A stretch of DNA of 64,000 bases from Citrus sinensis (lineage: Eukaryota; Streptophyta; Magnoliopsida; Sapindales; Rutaceae): contig NC_068557.1 of NCBI RefSeq assembly GCF_022201045.2, forward strand, positions 26,575,501 to 26,639,500, given 5' to 3'. The notes below the pieces were generated by a model. The model was not told the origin of the DNA and made no database searches. It worked only from the letters and a program-made list of their open reading frames with translations. The position numbers were made by a program, and so were the translations under genes. Positions within the stretch are counted from its first letter, which is position 1; every line of letters begins with the position of its first letter. Shown piece after piece: positions 58,618-64,000 of this stretch.

Positions 58618-61600
58618 TTATACAATAATAACTTGTCCAACATTCAACAGACATTCACGAGGACAATAAAAGATTGCATTATTCTCCCTGCATATCTTCC
58701 TTAGAAAAGTATATATGTAATCAATCAGTATTTTCTTGTAAAACTCTGAATCCCGTCTTGCCATCATTACTGTCTTTCCAAGTATGTGCACAACTCCAGT
58801 ATCTCTACTGTTAGTCAAAAACTCTAACTCATCAATCTCATCTTGGCTTATCATTTGACTGGATGACATGGTTCTGACCGTATACTCAGGGGAAACCACT
58901 GACACAATTGAGTTTGGGGAAAAAGTAGTCGTGACCTTATGGGGGTCGGGTAGATTGGCATCATCTTTTGAATCTCCCTGGTCACATGGACTATACACTT
59001 CTGAAGCCATACAGCTGTCCATCAAGGATTCAAGCCGCATAAACCTGAAGAGGTTTTCAAAGAGATTTTTCTCAAATTCATCATCTCTCTTATGGAGGTC
59101 TTTATAGCCATATCTAGCAGCACAATGGAACATATGGAAGCTCTTGGGTCCAACTCGTGTTACAAGGAATCTCTCTCCTTCAGGGACGGTGTATACAGGA
59201 ATGTACTTCACACAGACAAAAATTACAACAGAATGGATGGCAGGGAGGTTGGTAATGAAATGAGCAAAGATGTGAGGCACGCCGTTAGCTAGCTCACTGT
59301 AAACTAGACCAACTCCAGGGACGCGAACCAGTCCTAAACTAGGGCCAAGACCTAGAATCCATTCAATTGGAACCTTGCTCTGCAGCTCAAACTGATGCCG
59401 TTTCATGGTACCATAATGCCAAACAGACATGGAGATGAAGAAGGCAGCTGCGATCACAAGAGGAACCCACCCACCTCGATGAATCTTGAAGATCATGGCA
59501 GAAAAGTAGGTTCCTTCTACAAGTAGTGATAAGACAGTGAAGATGAGGACAAGAATCCAATGGCAACGCCATACTAACAGCATAATTAGGATCATAATCA
59601 ATGTTGTTACCAACATTACTATCACGACGGCAAAACCTGTAGTGACATAAAAAGAAAGAAAAAAACTGTATTGATGCAAACTTATTTTTGAAAAAAACAC
59701 TCGTCAAATGAACTTCATACCTAAAATGTAAGGATTCGAATATCTGCGCAAGTCTGGTGAGAAAGAATATCAATTTATTTACGAAAAGGTGAACAAATTG
59801 TTGTCCCACAGTTATTTGACATTATTAACCATATACTCCCCACGAAAAGTTTTTCCATCAAAGCTTAGGTGAGACTTATATATGTATGTATATTGCATCA
59901 AAAAGTGATTTGTATGAATGCTTCCCTTTTCAAGTTTGTACAATGAATAGTGCATGCTTGATGCCAGAGCAGCGGAAGTTAAGGGGATAAAGGACGATAT
60001 AGTATTTGTAGATTATCAATCAATTGGAAGAGCATAAGAAAACAGATGCTGTAGTATTTGCCAAATATTTGATAATTATATCAGATTCAAAAAGAAATTA
60101 AAGTAAACAAGTACAAACTTCAATTAACATGCTTATCACTGGTATTTTTTTTACCTTGACAAAATTAATGAAGAAAACAACAAAGATGGAGCAAAACTTA
60201 TTTCTTACCAGATCCATAATTTAGCATCTGAAAGAATATTGATCAAATAAACTTCAGTCACAGAACATAGGATAAACATACCACAAGCATTTCCAATTTG
60301 GTGTTGATTTTTGAACCCAGCTGTTACAGCAACACAGAGAATCATAAGAATCCAATTGATTTCTGGAATATATATGTGGCTAGAGTACTTCTTCGATGTA
60401 TGCATAACTTTCACTCTAGGAAAGCAGCCAAGTGCAACAGCTTGCTTGATTAATGAAAATGTTGCAGATATTGTGGCCTGACTCGCAACAACGGCAGCTG
60501 CAGTAGCAACAACAAATACTGGCCAATATATGATATCTGCAAAATAATGAAAAATTAGCAGTTGTGCTACTTCAAAAATAGAACGAGGCATTCACTTGCC
60601 ATATTTGAAAAACTTGGCAGGTAGCTGGACTAAATGTGATTTTCTGCTTTTATGGGAACTGCACCTATTTAGACTAAAGATCCGAACAAACCTGGAATGG
60701 AACGATAAAACACATCATGTACGTGATCTGGGTTCTTCATAAGATATGCAGCTTGCCCAGTGTATGCCAACAGAAGGCAGGGATACACAACTGTTGCGAA
60801 AGCAATCTGTATAGATAGAACTGGAAACTGGCATACATCAGCAAAAAGGGCCTCTGTTCCTGTAATAATTGATAACAAGTAAACAGAATTTGAATTCCTT
60901 TAGAAATTATATAATTTTGATAAACCTTTAGAAATTATATAATTTTGATAAACCTCAAATAGGTTAGTAGAGAACAGAAAAAAAAAGAAATGATAAAAAA
61001 AAAATGTGAAAAATTTACCTGTTATACATAGTATTATACTTCCAAGGGAGGGCCAAGTGTGTCCCTTTCTAAAGAACCAATACACATGCACAGGTGAAAA
61101 AGCTTTCAGCACACTGCTGTCATATTTCCAGATGTTGATTATGCCAATACCTCCGATTAAGAGAAACCAAACGAAGACAATTGGGGCAAAAAGCCAACCA
61201 ACTTTATCTACACCAAAATGTTGCACACTAAACAAAACGACTAATATTGCAACAGCTACGAGCACAACTGCCTCTGTAGTGCATAAAACAATACGTTCAG
61301 TGGCTTAAGTAGAATGCTTAAAGAAGACACGGAGAAGAAAATATTCAGTTTCAGAGTAGGGATATACTCTCATTCAAAATGCTCTTGTTATCCACCTTGG
61401 GATAGTCTAACTTGACGCCACCACCAGCAGATAGAACTGCCAAAATAAAATGATTAAGCATCTTTGCAATGAGATTGATAAACTATATGTATATACATCA
61501 ATTTAACAGCATTGATGTGGACATTGCCGGTTCAATGGAAAAGTTGAAGTTACATTCTGCAGTAGAAATTATCCCATTATGTCTCTTGTCCTTGTTTCAA

Positions 61601-63816
61601 CATACATTAACACATTACTTTATAAGCAGACGTGTAGGCAGGGAGGCAACAAAGGAAGATAGACTAAGCTCTAAGGATTTGTGTATGAGAGACGAAAATG
61701 CCTGATATTGCAGGGGTGAGAATCCCATCTCCGATCACCATGGAAGAGCCAACAAGAACAAGAACAAGAAGTACAATCTTGCTAGATGAATGCTTCTCCA
61801 ACCATCTCTTGGTTTTTGCAGCATGTGAACGTTCATGAAATGTGGAGCGACTGTAAGTTGTTAACTCTTCATCAGACCGGTCTTGGTTAGGAATAGTTCT
61901 TAGTTTTGCATGTCGACAGAGTAAAGAATAAAGAGAAAATGTTCCACCTGCACTTCAACGAAAATAAGTTGGAAACTGGTAATGCCTCATCGAGGGATGA
62001 TTAAAAAAAAAAAAAAAAAGAACAGTTCCAAGCTATGCTGGTATTGGCGTGCAAGTAAGAATTGTTGTTGGACACATTTTGAAGGATACCCTAATTTTGC
62101 CAGGCTAGTGTGGTTTCTACAATTAGATTTCTCAGCACTCTGTTGGTGAGGAAAGGCGAAAATATTACACAAAATAATAACAGTGAAATCAATTTAGTTT
62201 TTATGGAATTTAAAAGAGGAATAAATAATACATGGCATACAGCAGTATAACTGTTAAAACACTTAATATTGAATTGGATGAAATGTATTTCTTTTTCCAA
62301 CCTCAGTACTAAAGACACTAATTTTTTATTTATACTCTTCAATAAATTCAATTCACTATTGCTTTCATTCCTTTAGCTACGAACATAACTGAAACACAAT
62401 AAACAACTAGAGAATTCTGTTGCTTTTGAGGTTGCTGTTCGATGAAAGCTACTATTTACATTTTACAATTTCATCAGTGTCGAATGTGTAAGTTGATGCA
62501 TGTTGTACAGGTTGATGTTTATTTATGTAATTAATCTCTTTATGAGATGGAGGTACTTGGAAGAAATCAGCTACAGGCATTCTCAAATAAAAGAAGATTA
62601 ATAATTCAAAGAATCAAGCTTTTCCAACCACAACCCTAATAAAAGAGGGAAAAAATTCTAGTTATTTTTTTTCCTTATTCCTTTTGTTTGTGAATGGTAC
62701 AAGTAGTAAGAATAAAACCTCAATATTATGTATGTTTTGAAACATTTTGTGCGGTACAGCATATGTTTCTAGAAGGCAGAAATGAAGAGGAAGAACTAGC
62801 TCAAAACCATGATAAGCTGCACTCATTGCTTCCACTATTCCCCATCCTCGGTTGACATATATTTACTATACCCCTCCTAACTCTGAAGCCCCAAAAACTT
62901 GAATTCTAGCTCTACACTTTATCCAAAAGTATCATGAGAGATGTTTGCATGATATAGAATATACATTAAGTCTCTAGCTTGAGCTCAATTTACCTTGGCC
63001 ATTGTCATTTGCACGACAAACGATGAGAACATATTTGATGAGTGGAATAATAGTAAGTGTGTATATAATCAATGATAGAGCATCTATGACATCTTCTGTA
63101 TCTTTAATTCCGTCTGGAAATGTATTGTAGAGCACATACATCGGAGATGTGCCCAAATCTCCATAAACCACTCCAAGGCTCTTGAATGCAAACCGCATAA
63201 GCAATAATGCTGACAATCTCTGAAGGAAACAAAACTGAATAAGCAAAGAGAACAAATTGGATCATCAGATAATTGCACTGCCCTCAGAATCCTGTTGTTA
63301 AAATTACCACGAACATCTCATATGGGCTAAAAGTACTTCGATATTCCACAAATTTGCATGATTGAAATTACAGTAAAGAAGATTTGCTTCCAACTAAATC
63401 CATTGCTTTCTACAATTTTGTTTAAGTTATAGATTAGCAAACCATAAACAACAGAATCAATCAGATTTAACATGCTAAAAAATTTTCATAGTATTTTTGT
63501 TCTAAAATACCATGTAAACTCATGAAATGGTTTTGAAAGCAGATATTCTAGCAAAGGCACAATCATTGACAATGACACATGACTGCAGTCTACTTCCATA
63601 AATTTTAACTGAATCACATTTTGTTTGAGAAGAAAGAGAGAGGGAGGCGGAGAGAAAGAGAGAGAATCTCACACAGGGAAATCAACACACATTTTTAACG
63701 TTTGCATCACTGTGCCTCTCAGCCTCTTCATCAACTAGATGATCAAACTTGTGATTTACAAACCATACTTGGCCTTTATTATCGGTGTCTTCATCACTCT
63801 TCACTTCCGAACCCAT
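58618..63816 (-). CDS. KUP11: KUP/HAK/KT potassium transporter (KUP10/11-like), about 787 aa, 8 coding exons
   Basis: Multi-pass membrane potassium (proton-coupled) transporter. Exons, minus strand: 63816-63691, 63219-62994, 61947-61702, 61436-61368, 61273-61019, 60859-60692, 60536-60282, 59636-58618. Family signatures: [86 protein letters not shown] and the C-terminal [21 protein letters not shown] end. Roughly 12 hydrophobic helices are followed by a soluble tail. The first in-frame ATG is at 63816 ([11 protein letters not shown]). The third intron uses a GC donor. The exon 4/5 junction is uncertain: an alternative donor after 61396 with acceptor at 61271 gives 777 aa. Its place next to the kinase parallels At2g35060 (KUP11), but KUP10 is very similar. 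Confidence 0.9.
60900..60956. repeat. Tandem duplication, 28-bp period, in a KUP intron
   Basis: TTAGAAATTATATAATTTTGATAAACC-like unit at about 60900 and an essentially identical copy at 60928. Confidence 0.85.
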
Positions 63817-64000
63817 TTGACCCCTACCGCAAATGATTCTGCCACTTTGACCAATTAATCTCCCCAATTTCCCTCCTCTGGACTGTGACTTACCCTCTTA
63901 TCTTTATGTGTGTAGCAGAACCCAAAGCCTCATAAAAGTTTCCTAAACACATACAATGTCTAAATTCTCAGATTAATGAACTCCAGAAGTAATGGAAAAT
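63817..64000 (-). other. 5' leader of the KUP gene, cut by the window edge
   Basis: The frame upstream of the ATG lacks another ATG. The sequence is leader-like, and any further non-coding exon or promoter lies at or beyond the window edge. Confidence 0.4.

Overview
The window is nuclear DNA from a flowering plant, almost certainly a dicot. Genes are interrupted by GT-AG introns, intergenic DNA is AT-rich with microsatellites, SINE-like retroposons and MITE-like elements, and every recognised protein is plant-type. The gene set PURH, URED, a PB1-Raf kinase and a KUP transporter matches neighbours on Arabidopsis chromosome 2 (At2g35035 to At2g35060, from memory), so this looks like a conserved rosid block. 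Citrus or a relative is possible but I cannot prove it. All gene models were built by hand from reading frame, splice signals and family conservation. Coding lengths sum to multiples of three.

Layout: (1) 0.2-5.7 kb (+), a FAR1-related sequence (FRS2-like) gene, a domesticated MULE transposase whose C-terminus is built from five consecutive 69-nt mini-exons. (2) 6.02-7.81 kb, a long-inverted-repeat DNA element with a 9-bp target duplication. (3) 8.54-13.46 kb (+), PURH (AICAR transformylase/IMP cyclohydrolase), 11 exons. (4) 15.2-16.3 kb (-), an organellar, probably mitochondrial, bL12 ribosomal protein. (5) 16.7-21.06 kb (+), urease accessory protein URED, whose fourth intron carries a 1.7-kb copia-derived element with LTR-like arms in inverted orientation. 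(6) 21-27.7 kb and 28.1-31.2 kb, gene-poor, repeat-rich DNA around one small lysine/serine-rich protein gene at 27.7 kb, with two SINE-like insertions. (7) 31.25-47.1 kb (-), a complete CHR4/PICKLE-related chromatin remodeller (PHD, two chromodomains, SNF2 helicase, SANT/SLIDE-like region; 2368 aa). (8) 50.0-57.8 kb (+), a PB1-domain Raf-like (B4 group) protein kinase with overlapping upstream ORFs. (9) 58.6-63.8 kb (-), a KUP/HAK/KT potassium transporter.

The genes are functionally independent housekeeping or regulatory loci and not an operon. Purine synthesis (PURH) and urease maturation (URED) both touch nitrogen metabolism but are linked here by inherited synteny. L12 and URED are divergent across a short promoter with a telo-box and site II motifs. 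CHR4 and the kinase are also divergent, about 3 kb apart. No complete novel multi-gene system was found. The most unusual structures are the 69-nt exon array, the inverted-LTR element in URED, the long-TIR element, and the overlapping uORFs upstream of the kinase.
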